Source: Syngnathus acus (taxonomy: Eukaryota; Chordata; Actinopteri; Syngnathiformes; Syngnathidae). From it: a stretch of DNA of 64,000 nucleotides. The translations under genes were made by a program, and so were the position numbers. Under the pieces are notes generated by a model, which had not been told where the DNA came from, searched no databases, and saw nothing but the letters and a program-made list of their open reading frames with translations. Shown here in pieces: positions 16,577-35,364 of the stretch. The number at the start of each line of letters is the position of its first letter. Position 1 is the stretch's first letter. The stretch lies in the NCBI RefSeq assembly GCF_901709675.1, contig NC_051091.1:6792967-6856966 (forward strand), in the 5' to 3' direction.

Positions 16577-17520
16577 TCCTCAATGTTTCTCCTCGCTCCT
16601 TCATTCACGCCATTTGTGTAGACATGTTATTCAATGGCAGATCGTTTACTTGTTAGCCTCGTTAGCGAGTTCGTTTATGCGGTGTAGAGGGAATTCTCGC
16701 GAGAGGTCACCACAACGTGATGACAAGCTTGGGAGTAAAACAACTTGCGTGGCATTTACATCTCATAAAACAACCTGAACTTTGAACCTTAATATTACAA
16801 AAGTTGCATCATGTCTTCTGAATGGCGTGTTGAGAATTTGAAAGTATGTTTTTGCGCAAATATTTTCTCTTTTATTGTACTGGTATTCAGTATTATCATT
16901 TAATTTAAAATTAATATCATTTATAATTAATATCCCTCTTCTTGACGCTGCCCCCACAGCACGGCACCGCAAATAAGAGGGCGCTCACAGAATGGTAAAA
17001 CATCACATTGCAGACAATGCAATGTATTGCATTGTATTGCATTGCATGGCAATCCATCCATCCATCCATCCATCCATCCATCCATCCATCCATCCATCCA
17101 TCCATCCATCCATCCATCCATCCATTTTCAAACTGCTAATCATCACGAGGGTCCCGGGCCTGCTGGAGCCTATCGCAGCTGTTTAATATATTCATATTTT
17201 ATATTATTCTAGACTCCTTTCTGAACGTCATACTTTACGCCATACGTGTTCACGTGGAATGGCAACAGCTACTACTACTAATCATGCTGGGATTTACTCC
17301 AAACTCAAGATATACCTTTACCTCACAGACAAAATAAAGGGGTAAAAGTTTTCACACATTGACCAATCAGAGCTGTGTTCGTCTTATGCTCATGCGCAAG
17401 AATTCTTGAACCTAAAGTTGACATGGCAGAACTGACAGTGAACACACAAATGTGCCCGAGTTCAACCTGAAAACGCTGATTCTTAAAAGATAATCCCCAT
17501 GGTGCATGTTGGATATCGGA
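16577..17520. other. Head-to-head intergenic region ankrd52 / slc11a2
   Basis: This interval separates the ankrd52 start (minus) from the likely non-coding first exon of slc11a2 (plus). It contains the tetranucleotide repeat described separately and two promoter regions of unknown extent. Short ORFs across it are products of the repeat. Confidence 0.5.
17016..17175. repeat. (CCAT)n tetranucleotide repeat attached to a fish dispersed-repeat fragment
   Basis: About 18 copies of CCAT/ATCC run from 17053 to 17125, preceded by a self-complementary ATTGCAT-rich stretch (17016-17049) and followed by a segment ending CTGGAGCCTATCGCAGCTG. The order ATCC repeat, ATTTTC, then GGAGCCTATC-CAGCTG is the typical start of a repeat common in teleost genomes. 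Confidence 0.8.
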
Positions 17521-17573
17521 GGCCATTGTCGAACCATAATATTATTAGTGACTGTTCCCTACGCGAACATCAG
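17521..17573 (+). promoter_or_regulatory. slc11a2: Candidate non-coding first exon end of slc11a2
   Basis: A good donor (CATCAG|GTAAGG) ends at 17573, upstream of the slc11a2 coding exons on the same strand and next to a G/C-richer stretch. It is the best visible candidate for the donor of an untranslated first exon. The next acceptor could be at 19490 (TTTTGTTAG) or 19520. The upstream limit is not visible. Confidence 0.4.
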
Positions 17574-17982
17574 GTAAGGTTGTTTAAATAACTTTAATAG
17601 AGGTCACGTAAGCAATGCAATCCAGGAAGCTAGCACGTAGCATGTGTGATCTTGTGTGTCAGTCGACTGTGGATTTATTTGTAATTGGATTGATTTATTA
17701 CAGTTTGTAGAATTTTGGTTTGAAATTTGTAGTCAATGTGAGAAGGTTGTGTTCATTCCTCCCACGGCACCAGAACAAGAGATTAAAAGTTTCGAAATCT
17801 AAAAGTAGAGCTACTCTTGTTCAGACCCAAATAAATTCCCATCATAATAGCCACTGTCTTATTGTCGTCACTACAATTCCACCATGTAGTCTGATCAATC
17901 TTTATTCTTTTAGTTATACAGACTGCAATTTGAATAGTTTGTAGTCACACTTGTAATTAAGAGTTGAATGCGCGCATAGCAT

Positions 17983-18008
17983 CCCCCCCCCCCCCCCCCC
18001 CCCCCCCC
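17983..18008 (+). repeat. Homopolymer C tract (26 C)
   Basis: An uninterrupted run of about 26 C (G on the opposite strand) lies in the presumed first intron of slc11a2. Such a tract can form G-quadruplex or i-motif structures and is prone to length errors in sequencing. Confidence 0.85.
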
Positions 18009-19540
18009 AATTGTTGATGGGTTAACGCGTGGATTTCCTTATTGAATCTAGCTAGAAATGCACTTGATCACCTCAGACTTTTATTGTTATACCATAGACG
18101 TTACTTGTTCGTTTGGGAGTTGTCAGAGATGTGCACTTGTGATTGCAAAAGCTGCCAAATGCTGATAAAGTGGCTTATCTCGACTATGTCTTTCCCCCTT
18201 CAGATATTGAAACTTTTTTTTTTTACACTTGGTGTAAATTGATATTATCCTAATACACATCATACAATGGTACTTCCAAGTCCGCAATGTTTGTTCCGTG
18301 ACTCTGATCGAGCAGTAAATTTCAAAACTATTTCGCCATCACAAGTTTGGGACTTTCAGGGTCCAAACTGTCACCACCATAAAAACTTTATTAATTGTAC
18401 AGGCAATACTTTCACCCTTACAGCTTTCTGTTATATTTGATGCATTTTGACCAAAAAAAACCAACTTATTCACCGTTAAATTTTATGACCTTACTTTAAG
18501 TCAGAGATTATCAAGACATGACCATGGTTTACGCAAAGCCTCGAAGAATGCCGCTCACATAAGAAATGGAAGGCATTAGCGCTGACACATAAAACATTAT
18601 GTTCCAGACTGGAATGTAGTCTGTGACATACTGTGAACCTTTTGAATATGTCGCTGTAGTGTAGACTAGAAAATTCCAAACACTTGTAGAAGTTCCGACA
18701 CATTCCTTGATTTCACATGCTCATGTATTTGCCTCTGTTTTATACGAACGGATGTTATGATCCATCTATTGTGGGAATTTCACTCCGATCATATGTAAGC
18801 CTGTGTGGTCCACTGGCCTCGTATAGAATGACAAACTACTCCATTAGACTGCACCACATGACCAGTTGGTTGGTTGGTTATTTTCATAATTAATTAAATT
18901 AGTCCTGCAAATCCAAGCAATGTAAACTGACAATATTAATTGCAGTGGAAGTGAAACCTTGACTGGGTGGAGAAGTGACTTTGTGGCATTTCCCTCATGA
19001 TCCTACAGTCATGTGACTGCCCAGTCTGTGTTGTTGCAAACTGAAGTGTTTCAAGGTTCTGCCCTTTGCCTGGAATGGCATTGCATCCTTGGATTGTTGA
19101 CTTGAAAGAAAATGTTGTGTGCAGTAGAGTTTAAAAAAAAAAAAGAACATTTTGTGGACAGTGGAGTTTAGAAAAAATGTAGGGGGAAGGTTTCATTTCA
19201 AGTGCAAGGGAAATTTTTGACTTATTAGGTCACCTTTTGCCGAAAATATGTTACATTATATATTGTTCTCTCATGAATTTAATCACATTATAAACAACTT
19301 AAGAATATATTGTATCCCTTACTCTTCAACACACTCCAAAAACATGTTATGCTGTATTTGACCACAAACAACACATGAATTTGTGCCACTACTTAATCGG
19401 GATTTGAACATATTTCCAGAAAATGTTTAGCAAGACAAGAATAAAAGCCTTCAGTGGAATATTCAGATTGTTTTGTGTAAATTTTGTTAGGAGGCTGAAA
19501 GTCATCCCTCAAGTTCTCAGGGAGCTATCGGCCTGCCCTG

Positions 19541-25172
<5,632 letters not shown>

Positions 25173-26400
25173 GAGATGACAACGTGATGGAGGTCAAGAA
25201 CACCAATGAGATTCCTGCTGCATGGCCAGTATCTTCACTTTCAGTGCCTTCCACTTTAAAGTGCCCTGCTGATTATGTCTCTGCAACTTCTGCCAAGACA
25301 TGGGCCCACATTGCACTTTGCGTTTGATAAAAATGATGTGAATAAAATAAATATGCAGCAGAAGAACATACCAAAAACACCAGCTCATGTAACAACTATT
25401 ACTTGGTAATTAATATATTTGCTAATTTATTCTTAGGGTTCGAGTTTTGCTTTGTGGGTGTTCACATTTGTTGAGGCGTTTCAATGCATTAATCTGGCCT
25501 TTTTCGGTCAATATGCTGGAATGCTAAAGTGTCGGTGAACACCTTGAAAATATAACCTTCACTGGCATAATGACAAAATGGGATGAAATGATGAACCTCC
25601 AGGATGCAGAATGGTCAAATGGAACCATTTATTTGACTAACTTCTGAGCTGCACCTGCCCTCTATTGCCTCCGCCTGTGTGCCTCACATCTCGCATCAGC
25701 AGAGGAAAAAAAGTCAGGTTGACTACAGGACCAAATATTGTCTTTTTTTTTTTTTTTTTAAATGTATTTCTAAAATGTATCTCTGCCCCCCCTCCCCTTC
25801 TAACTGAATTTTGTACTGGGAAATGCATCTATTTATTTTAGGATCTGTCACGCTCAGTGCATAAATGTTCCTGGAAGTGCAAAGAAAAATAATCACTGTT
25901 ACGAAGTGCTTAAAAAACAATTCACACTTAAAACAAATGCTATTGTGTCCATGTTGATGACTGGTGGAAGAGTATATTTATGAATCCCTTGCGACGCACA
26001 TCATATTACATGATAAACCAAGCTGTAAAGAAAAAAAGATATATATATATATATATAATTACAATTACACAGTTCCGTTTTTGTTACCTTTAAACATAAT
26101 TGTCTACTGTGTGTAATTTTGTAATTTAATAAACATGAAGTGAATTTGCGTTTTGTAAATTAGGTCTACTGTCTTTACTCTGGCATGTTCAAGAACAAAA
26201 ATATGAGTGCAGTCTTTAATTTCCCCCATTACAAAAAATTCCATGTTCTCCAAACAGGTTTATGTAGACATGTAATTGGTTTTACTCAGATAATTTACTT
26301 TCAAGAATCGTCAGTGTGTAGCTTTTCAGTACCAGCCTTTTATAAAACAGCCCAGAGATTTGGTTCTTGAGCGTCTTCCTGGCCACAGGGGTCGCTGTCT
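25173..26400. other. slc11a2 3' UTR and intergenic DNA
   Basis: Contains the AATAAA at 25341-25346, a second AATAAA at about 26129, and a short (AT)n run near 26039-26057. Nothing coding is seen. Confidence 0.5.
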
Positions 26401-26683
26401 CCCATGTTGACGTATGACGTGGCAGGTTGTACGCCATCACATTTCGTCGAACAAGATGAGCGACCAACTCTTCCAAATCACCACCCGCATCTGGTGAGTC
26501 TCATCGTAACTTTGTGCTGCCACGCCACTTTAAATATCTATTTCAGTAGCGTTGGTGTAATTTGGTGCAGGTTTTCTCACACTTGCTAAAAGGAAGCCGG
26601 CTAATTTCTTCATCATCGTGAGCTTTTCTGCTTGACGTGACAGCCGACCCCCTGTCGACATTATTGCGTTAAATTGATGCAAC
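26401..26683 (+). promoter_or_regulatory. cnpy2: cnpy2 promoter and 5' leader with UPRE-like TGACGTGG and a possible uORF
   Basis: TGACGTGG occurs at 26415-26422 and TGACGTGA near 26634-26641; the former equals the XBP1/ATF6 unfolded-protein-response element. An ATG at 26456 opens MSDQLFQITTRI and runs to a good donor at 26493 (CTG|GTGAGT). An acceptor ending at 26643 would continue it for about ten residues to a stop just before the main ATG. These assignments are inferred. Confidence 0.45.
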
Positions 26684-27796
26684 ATGAGGAAAGTGGCTCT
26701 CCTGCTTTCAACCTGTGTGCTCTTCTTCCTCCTCCTGAGCACCTGCCGAACAGCCAGACAAGGTCAAGACATCCGATGTGGAGGTTGGTGTCTGCCTGCA
26801 CGTTACATCTTTTAGGAATGTGCCTTTGATTGTGCAAATTGCATGTTTTATGAATGCTCCATTGTGCAAAAGCCAAATAGTAAATGGTCCTCGTACCCCC
26901 CCTCAGCTTGCAGGGCCCTGGTGGACGAGATGGAGTGGGCCATCTCCCAAGTTGACCCCAAGAAAATGATCCAGACAGGCTCGTTTCGAATCAATCCAGA
27001 TGGTAGTCAGTCCATCAGGGAGGTCAGTATGCTATCTATTCATCTATCTTAAAGGGAGAGAGTGAACTTTTGTGCTCAAGGACTGCATTCGATTTTTAAA
27101 ATTGAAAGATGGCCAGGTTATATTTTTTAAATACTAATTTTGTAGGAGGGAAACAAAAGAAATTTAATTTGGGGGAAAAAAAGAACGAAAATACATAACT
27201 TTGAGATGATTGTGAATGGTCACCATAACTACTACACTGGTTGTAATCCACATCTACCGGCAGGTTCCTCTGGCACGCTCTGAGGGAAACCTCCTGGAGC
27301 TGTTGGAGAGCGTGTGTGAGAGGATGGAGGACTATGGCGAGCACATAGACGATGCCACCACCAGGAAGTCTTACATTAGGGTCAAATCTCGCAACGGTGA
27401 GGCCATGGACCTCTCAGAGGCAACGCTGGATTCAAGAATCACCAGCAGTTTAAAATTTGCAGTGAGTACAATGCACTGAAGATTTTTTGTTATTGTGATG
27501 TATTCAAATTTATCATGAAAATGACTATATTGTGAGTCTTGAAATGATTTATCTTGATGTCTTGTGGCAGTGTGAGGCCATTGCTGAGCAGCACGAAGAC
27601 GAACTCATCGAATTCTTCTCTCATGAGACAGAAAATGTCAAAGACAAACTCTGCAGCAAGCGAACAGGTACATTTGCAAATTTTGTTTTTCATACACAGA
27701 GTTTCATCAGCGTTTAATTTTCTCACTGCATTCTACTTATATTCCCTGCCAGATCTTTGTGACCATGCTCTGAAAATCCCACACGATGAACTTTGA
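26684..27796 (+). CDS. cnpy2: Protein canopy homolog 2 (MIR-interacting saposin-like, ER resident)
   Basis: Five exons, join(26684..26783, 26907..27022, 27264..27461, 27571..27667, 27753..27796), give 555 nt and 184 residues (human 182). The ATG at 26684 begins a strong signal peptide (MRKVALLLSTCVLFFLLL). The mature part has six cysteines in the saposin-like pattern (IRCGACRALVDEM, LESVCERM, LKFACEAI, KLCSKRTDLCDH), and the protein ends in the ER retrieval signal HDEL. CNPY2 regulates myosin light chain interacting protein (MIR) and has been linked to the unfolded protein response. In human the gene also lies close to ANKRD52 on 12q13, which agrees with this neighbourhood. Poly(A) signals are present at 28609-28614 and about 28812. 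It converges on the dendrin-like gene. Confidence 0.96.
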
Positions 27797-28883
27797 TGTC
27801 CTCACGCCATGGCGGCCGTCTCTCTTCAGCTGATAATGGCCGGCTCACGCCATGGCGGTGGCGACGGAGGCGAAAATATAGTCATGTCTAAAAACTGCAC
27901 AGATTCCAAATGTTGAGAAGTTGCTTTAGTCATGGAGTATAAGGGGATTGGGTTGACTTTTTGTTTTTAGTACCATTTCATCACCCCTTATATCTCTACC
28001 TCACATCAGCATTATCTCTTTAATTAGATGAGCACATTATTTTGACTGTGAAACTGTTCAAACTTAGTTGCAGGATATTTTATAACGTAAAACCGCCTGC
28101 TTTAGAATGCTTATAAAGAAATAGGAGAGGAAATATTACGACCCTTTGGATAAATCTGCTTGACTGTTGAATATGTTTCACAAGTGTTCACACCCACCAA
28201 ATATTTTGCTGTCATTTTTCTACTATTTTCAATTGTATGAACCCAATTTTTGTATAAATGTCAGATTTCTGCATCTGTTTTTCCTCCATTATTGATATGC
28301 AATATTTTATGAATGCACTCTTGTCCACAGCTCAATTGCTTTACTTCTTCACAAGCCCTGCCCAAAATATCACCTCAACACGTCATTGCTCACAAATGCT
28401 AAAGGTTTCATTGATACGATTCCTTATTTTCTACAGCTCACCCTCTAATAGTTACTAAAAACAACATATTACAATTAGCCATGTGGCTTTGATAGTTTAT
28501 TTCAAATCTGTTTTGATGACATGGATATCATTCTGAAATCAAATGTGATTACAATCAGATAAACTGCAGAGATGGAGAATAACACAAACACTTATAATAC
28601 AAGAGCAGAATAAAAATTGATCAAACTAATAATTCACATTTATATTGACAATGTCAGGTGGTTATTACTGGAGCATAATATTTAGATGCCAAGCATCCAA
28701 ATAAGGTGTCATCAAACATCGGATTTGGAGTATTTCATATTTTTTCGCATGCGTCATTTTATGGAACATGTTTTATGATTCATTCCTTTTTGAATGTGTA
28801 GGTTGAGGTCGAATAAAACCACATTGAGTAAATCGTTTGGTACAATAGTAAAGTTTGCATATTTTCCCTATATTGTAATTGCA
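27797..28883. other. Shared 3' UTR interval of cnpy2 and the dendrin-like gene
   Basis: Just after the cnpy2 stop is a 15-base direct repeat (CTCACGCCATGGCGG at 27801-27815 and 27844-27858). AATAAA on the plus strand at 28609-28614 and TTTATT (minus AATAAA) at 28496-28501 suggest that the two convergent 3' UTRs overlap. No coding signal. Confidence 0.5.
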
Positions 28884-31800
28884 CTACATGGTTTCCTCGT
28901 CTTTTGATGCCAACCCGTCGTCCACAATTTGGTCCTTCTCACTCTGGTCACATTGTCTTTCATCTCCATCACCTTCTTCCTCTTTCTCACCTGTCGTGTT
29001 ATTTTCAGCTTCAACCAGGCAATCGTCATCTGCTATAATAACCGTGTCCCCGGAGTCATGGCTGCTGGTGCTACTGCAAGACAGCGTGTCGTCCTCACGC
29101 CATGGCTGTGGCAATGCACAGGTGCCCTCTAACACCTCAGGTTCCTCAAAGACTTCCCCGTCCAAATCGACATCTGCATTCCCAGGATCCCAAAAGTCAA
29201 ACATTTCTTCTTCTTCGTTCTCAGAGTCCGGCGCTGTATGTTTCCTGATGCGATTCACTGCGTCCCACAGTGAGTTGGGATATTCGAGCTCTGCACCCTC
29301 GGAGATACCAAGGGAGGCATTTTCATCTTCCTCAGGAGGAGGTGGGCTTTCAGAAGGCAAAGAGTCCAGAGGAAGAAGACCAGAGAGACTGTCAGGTTCT
29401 CCAACAGGACAATCATGGTAGGCCGATTCAGTTTCTTCTTTTGACGCTTGTGGTGGAGTGAGAGTTTGGGGTTGAGCCTCATGGTTTGTTTCAGAAGGCA
29501 AGCTAGGAGATGATAGAAGGTCACTCTGACACTCAGTTGTCAGTTCCTCAAGACCTGCCAAGTCCTTGTTGTCCTCAGGTGATTCCACGTTAGGCTCTAT
29601 CACCTTGACATCTAGTGCTTGGAAGTCCAAAGATTTGATCTCCTCATCCTCACTTTGATATGGGGTCACTTTATGAAAATGCTCTCCTGAATCATCTGTC
29701 TTGTTCTCTTCTTCAGTTTGAATGCAAATGAGTTGATGCTCAGCGTTGAGTTCTGCAGGATTGCCTTGGGATGTCCTGGAATTTGGATCTAGAAGCTCCA
29801 GAGCAGTATCAATGGCATCTTCATTGGTTGAGTCACATGCTAATTGCTGTTGTGCCACCACTTCATCTGTCCCATCATTGGAGGGTACATCGCTGAGCTC
29901 ACCATACTGTGAAGATTGTCCCTTTTCATCTTGGTCTTCCTCACTAACCTCAAACTCAGGCATTGCAGTGGAATTAGATACATCAGAAGGCAGAGTTGAA
30001 GGGTCAATGAGGGGAACCAAAGTTGGCAAATTTTCCAGCGATATGGTTTCCGGCTGAAGTGTGCAATCGGCGATCAGATCGAGAGTTCCTAACTCAACAT
30101 CTGGAGCTTCCTCAATCTCTGAGAAACACGGTAGCACCTGAGCAGCTAAAGGTGGTGGCATAAAACTAGGATTGGACTCTTGGGCATCAACTAAGAGAGG
30201 ATTTGAAAAAGCAGGAAGTAGAGTGACATCATTGCTGATGTGACTCTGCTCAGGATTGGTTGATTCTTGAGTGAACCCACCTGGAGGAACCTCCAGCATG
30301 TCAAACTGATGCACATTGTCTATTCCAGATTGGCCGTTAGTCCCATCTATGTTCAGAGCATTGAAGACCTGCTTCTGAGGTCCTGAAAAGTTATCAAAAG
30401 CAACACTAGGACTTGGATCTTCATCATCGAATGTCGTTTCCTTACTTTGGTCTTGTGACTGCTCCTGCTTGGTGGTTTCTTTTGATAGCGTCCCTTTCAT
30501 TTCATTTGTGCTTGCTTCATCTAATCCCTTGTCTGCATCTTTCTTTTCAGCTTGCTCCTCCAAAGATTCTCCTGCAGTATTTTCATTCATAAGAGTCGTT
30601 TTTGCTGTATGGTCCACGTTCAGGCTGTTCATTGGCAAGAGATTTAATTCAATGTTTTGATCAGGAGGCAACTCTTGGCTAAGAAGACTGCAGGATTGGC
30701 TGGAAGAGGCGGGACTATGTTCCGGACTCGTTGTGGATCCCAAGAGGTGAACGTGTTCCTTCTTGGGAGACTCAATGAGTTCCATTTTGACAACAACGCA
30801 TGTTGTGTCAATCACTAGAACATCTTTTTCCTCATCTGTTTCGGGGCCTTGTTTGATATCGAGTCTTCTGACTCCCATGCCAGGTGGACTCTTATTCTTT
30901 TTTGTGAAACTTGGCTCCCTCCACAAAGGATATTTGGCTGACACTGACTGAGTGGCTCGTCTCTCAAATGTAGACTCTGTATTGTTTAAGTTATTTGGGC
31001 AATTGTCTGTCTTGTCCGTCTTTTGCAGTTCTTCTTCTGGTAGCCCAGTTTTTGTGCAACTTGGTGTCATCTTTGTAGGTTTGAGTTGCCTGTCCCCAAA
31101 GGTCAATGTGAGTGCCTTATTGTCCACTTCATCTGCCACCTTGGATGTTTGGATATTTTCACCAATGATAGGTGAGCATTTTCCAAGATCTGGATTTGGA
31201 GTGTTTGTTTGATCACTAACAGTCGTGGATGGGTGTTCTGTTGGACCTGCTATCCGAGACACTAAACAAAAAATTGTCAACCCACCTGTCTTCTTGTTCA
31301 ATCTGAATTTCCGTCCTTCGATCACTTTTGGGGATGATTCCTGGATTATCTTTGTCATAACTTCTTGTGAGATTCGTGGATACGTCAAATCCTTGTGTGG
31401 AATATGTGCATTGTGAACTGGGTTCCTTTGGCAGCCTTCTAACTCGTGGCAGAGTTTTTGGCTCCTGTCTGGTTTATCTTGCATCTTCTGCTGCCAATAG
31501 TGGGGCATAACTGATGAACCTTTATAGGGAGGAGGTGCAACATAACCCGGGGGCTGACTAAACATTCTCCTTTGGATCTTTGCATTGAGTTCCATCACGT
31601 GGCTCACATCGAGGGCTTGAGCTGGACTAGTTTGTTGCTTGACCGCTTCTTCCCACGGTTCTGGATCATCTCTGGTGCTAGCACGTTGTCCAACTTGCTG
31701 CATTGCTGCCATACGAGACTCTAACCCGGTTCGTCTGTTCTCCAGGAACTTGTGGGAGGCCCCCCTAAGCTCCGCCTCTATCCGCCGCCTCCTTGGAAGG

Positions 31801-32735
31801 GAATGGCTGTAACGAGCAGCCCAGGCTTCCAGCTCTCGGTAGCTACTGCTGTCTCTCTTGGAAGACTCCCTGTAACGAACAAGATTGGCGGGCTCCCACC
31901 TCCTTTGCCATCCTTCTCTCTCATGGTGTGCTCCCACCACCTGTCCAGCTGTTCTAGCATCACAAGATCCAAAGTCTCCCATGTTCTGCTGAGAATGATG
32001 ACTCCAAATGAAAGGTTGTTGAGGAGAATTGGAAGGATACACCTGTGGCTCAGTCCAGGTGGTGCGATGTAGTAGCGTTCCTCCTGTTCTTGATCGAGGT
32101 AACGTCCAGTAGCTGGACTCTCTGAAATAATTCCGCTGCTCGTCACGACTATCTGGAGGATAATATGCTGCCTGATGTCTTTCATGATGGCTGTGTGGAT
32201 TTAAAAAAAAAAAAGGAGAGAAAAAATATCATAACCTAAGGTGAGCTTCCTTAATGCTATTTTCTTTCACTGCCAGATTTGGAACTGCACCAAAATATTT
32301 TCTTCTTTTCATACCTTTTTATTTTTTTCCACAGCTGTATGACATTTGAAAATGTTAAAAGGTTACTTAAAAACGACCTGCATAGATTTAATGGTGGCCA
32401 CTTTTTGACCCCAAAAAAGTAAAATATTTTTACCTTTTAAGGTACTAAGAAAGATCACATGGTTGGCCTTCATTTAGCAAAGAAAACAACTAAAAATGAA
32501 AAACTTCTCAATGCATTAATAAAGCACGCAAGCAAATATCATCTACTTCTCCGGGAAAATCTGTCTCCAAAAACAAAACAAAACAAAAAAAAAACACCAC
32601 CCCAGGCAATATTACTTACTGTATGTAAATACTTACTGATGTGTATAATTTCTGCCAGGCACTGTATCATATCTGGTGTACTGGGGCAGCAGCTCTTGAG
32701 TCTTGGGCCATAAATCCATAATATGTTCACTTGAT
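28884..32735 (-). CDS. ddn: Dendrin-like protein (postsynaptic / podocyte scaffold)
   Basis: One very long exon (28884..32190) is preceded by a 99-nt exon (32637..32735); GTAAGT after 32637 and CACACAG before 32190 join in frame. If translation starts at the ATG at 32719 (MDLWPKTQELL) the protein has 1129 residues; upstream exons are possible because the frame stays open to the exon border. Three segments match dendrin: PPGYVAPPPYKG (about residue 240-250, a PPxY WW-binding motif), DVLVIDTTCVVVK (about 480), and DAVNRIRKHTAPDSENEEEE (about 1000). The middle is long, acidic and low in complexity. Mammalian dendrin is about 710 residues and acts at synapses and the kidney slit diaphragm, binding MAGI-type WW proteins. 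This teleost version is much longer. A related scaffold such as JCAD is the alternative, but I judge it less likely. Confidence 0.75.
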
Positions 32736-34397
32736 CTAAAATATAAAAGAAAATCTCGTGCTTTTGTGGTATAGCAGTTAATATATTTTAGGTTCTGTTT
32801 ATTAAAAAAAATGATCACACATACCTTCAGTCAATGATTATAATTTCCTCTCTGCTTGTGAAGTATGACATGAGAGGTCCAAATAGGACAACTTGTTTTA
32901 AAGAGGTGGGGGTGGTCAGTCTCCCTCCCACTCGACACACCCACACACACACACACACACTAGTGTGATGCCATCAGGTATTTCAAAACAGCTAAAATAG
33001 GCTCAATCTTTGTAAAACTAACATGTTAATTTTTTTTTAATGTATTTCAATTGTTTAATTTGTCATTAAGCTGCTATATTCATATAAATAGTCTCCATAG
33101 TCTTTCATTACCTTTTCCTATTTACTGATGACTAAACGCCCTGCACAACGTGATCAGCTGCATGGAACTGTTGGGATCAATTGCTTTGTCGACTCGATTA
33201 TAGCACAAGGCCAGCGGATGCCGTACCTCCCTTTTCTTCGGAACTCTCCAGCGTGACAAACAGGCTTTCCTTTGCTGAACAGAAAGTCAGTACATCAGCA
33301 GAGTGAGGGGGAGTGCGGATGAAGCATCAGGAGCAGACAGTGAGCCAGAGGCAGAACAATCTGTTGATGTCGACAGAATAGTTGGTGTGGAGGGAGTCAT
33401 CATTGTTAGGGGTGGCAAATGTTTCAATTAAAACTACAATCAAACATAGAAAATACCAATGCATTTGTTTTCATCATTCATTTTATTCAATAGTCATTTC
33501 AATAATCTCACAAGCAAATTGAAAAGAACACATCTTTGGTATATTAAGACTGTGAGTTGAAATAATTAGTAATTCCGATTGTGTAAACAATGATTTTGAA
33601 ATTGTCGATTATTCGTACCTTGAAGGAAAATGGAATGCACTACTTGTCTTTAAGCAAAATTCAGTCTCAACTGTTTTTTTTTTTGTTGGAAATAACATGA
33701 GAATGGTTGTAGTAAGATGTGCTGCATTACACCCTAGCAACACTAGCATCAACACGAGTTCCAAAAATGTTTCAGCATAATAATGACTTAATTGTGCTCC
33801 CCATAACTGATCAAGGTAATACATTGAAATGCCGATCCCTAATTTGAATATCAAATGATCACAATCTGACTGCTTTAACAATCAATAAGAAGTAGTTATA
33901 TAACTACAATCAGTATCTCCATCATGAAGATTATTTTCATCGTTTCTCAAGAGAATTAAGTAAACATGAAATGTAGAATATGCTTTGTTTGAAATTTAAT
34001 CATAAATTCCAGCCATTCATTTTGCCCTATTTACTCTGGAGTGGAGTACTATCCAAACTGGTCGCTGGGCAATTGCAGGGCACATAAAAACTGACAACCA
34101 TTCACACTCACATTCACACCTAATTTAATCCAAAATGATCCAATTTTGGAATGTGGAAGAAAAGCAGAGTATCTGCAGGAAACGCACATAAACTTGACGA
34201 GAACATGCAAAATCCACACAGGAAGTGCTGAGTAGAGATTCAAACCCAGACCCTTTCAACTGTGAGACAGATGTAGTACCGACTATAAAAAAAATGTAAA
34301 CTAACTTTTTAAAAATTATGATATAAAAGTGACAATGTGACATTTGCTTCTTATCCAAAATTGTTAAATCATACCCTTGGTAAAAATGTCGGTGCTC
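32736..34397. other. 5' region of the dendrin-like gene and 3' region of eef1akmt3
   Basis: Contains a short (CA)n run (about 32941-32960), a candidate extra dendrin exon on the minus strand (33227-33274, flanked by CTGTTCAG and GTACGG), AT-rich spacer, and a degenerate fish repeat at 34030-34290. No other gene is visible. Confidence 0.4.
34030..34290 (+). repeat. Degenerate fish dispersed-repeat copy
   Basis: In order it shows AACTGGTCGCTGGGCAATTG, CAGGGCACATA, CCATTCACACTCACATTCAC, GAGAACATGCAAAATCCACA and TTCAAACCCAGACCCTTTC before a GTGAGACAG segment. This order of words is that of an abundant interspersed repeat in percomorph fish. The copy is heavily mutated. Confidence 0.65.

Positions 34398-35364
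<967 letters not shown>

Noticed and set aside
16917-17212. Open frames coding for long MDGW and IHPS repeats
   Set aside because: These are only translations of the (CCAT)n tetranucleotide repeat.
17323-17526. 67-codon minus-strand frame starting MASDIQHAPW near the slc11a2 first exon
   Set aside because: No family resemblance, and it lies in a promoter region on the strand opposite to slc11a2.
28879-29421. 180-codon open frame on the plus strand
   Set aside because: It lies opposite the long dendrin exon and reflects its acidic, serine-rich codon use; no family resemblance of its own.
31778-32185. 135-codon minus-strand open frame overlapping the dendrin 5' exon
   Set aside because: It is in a different frame from the conserved dendrin frame, which continues open to the acceptor at 32191.
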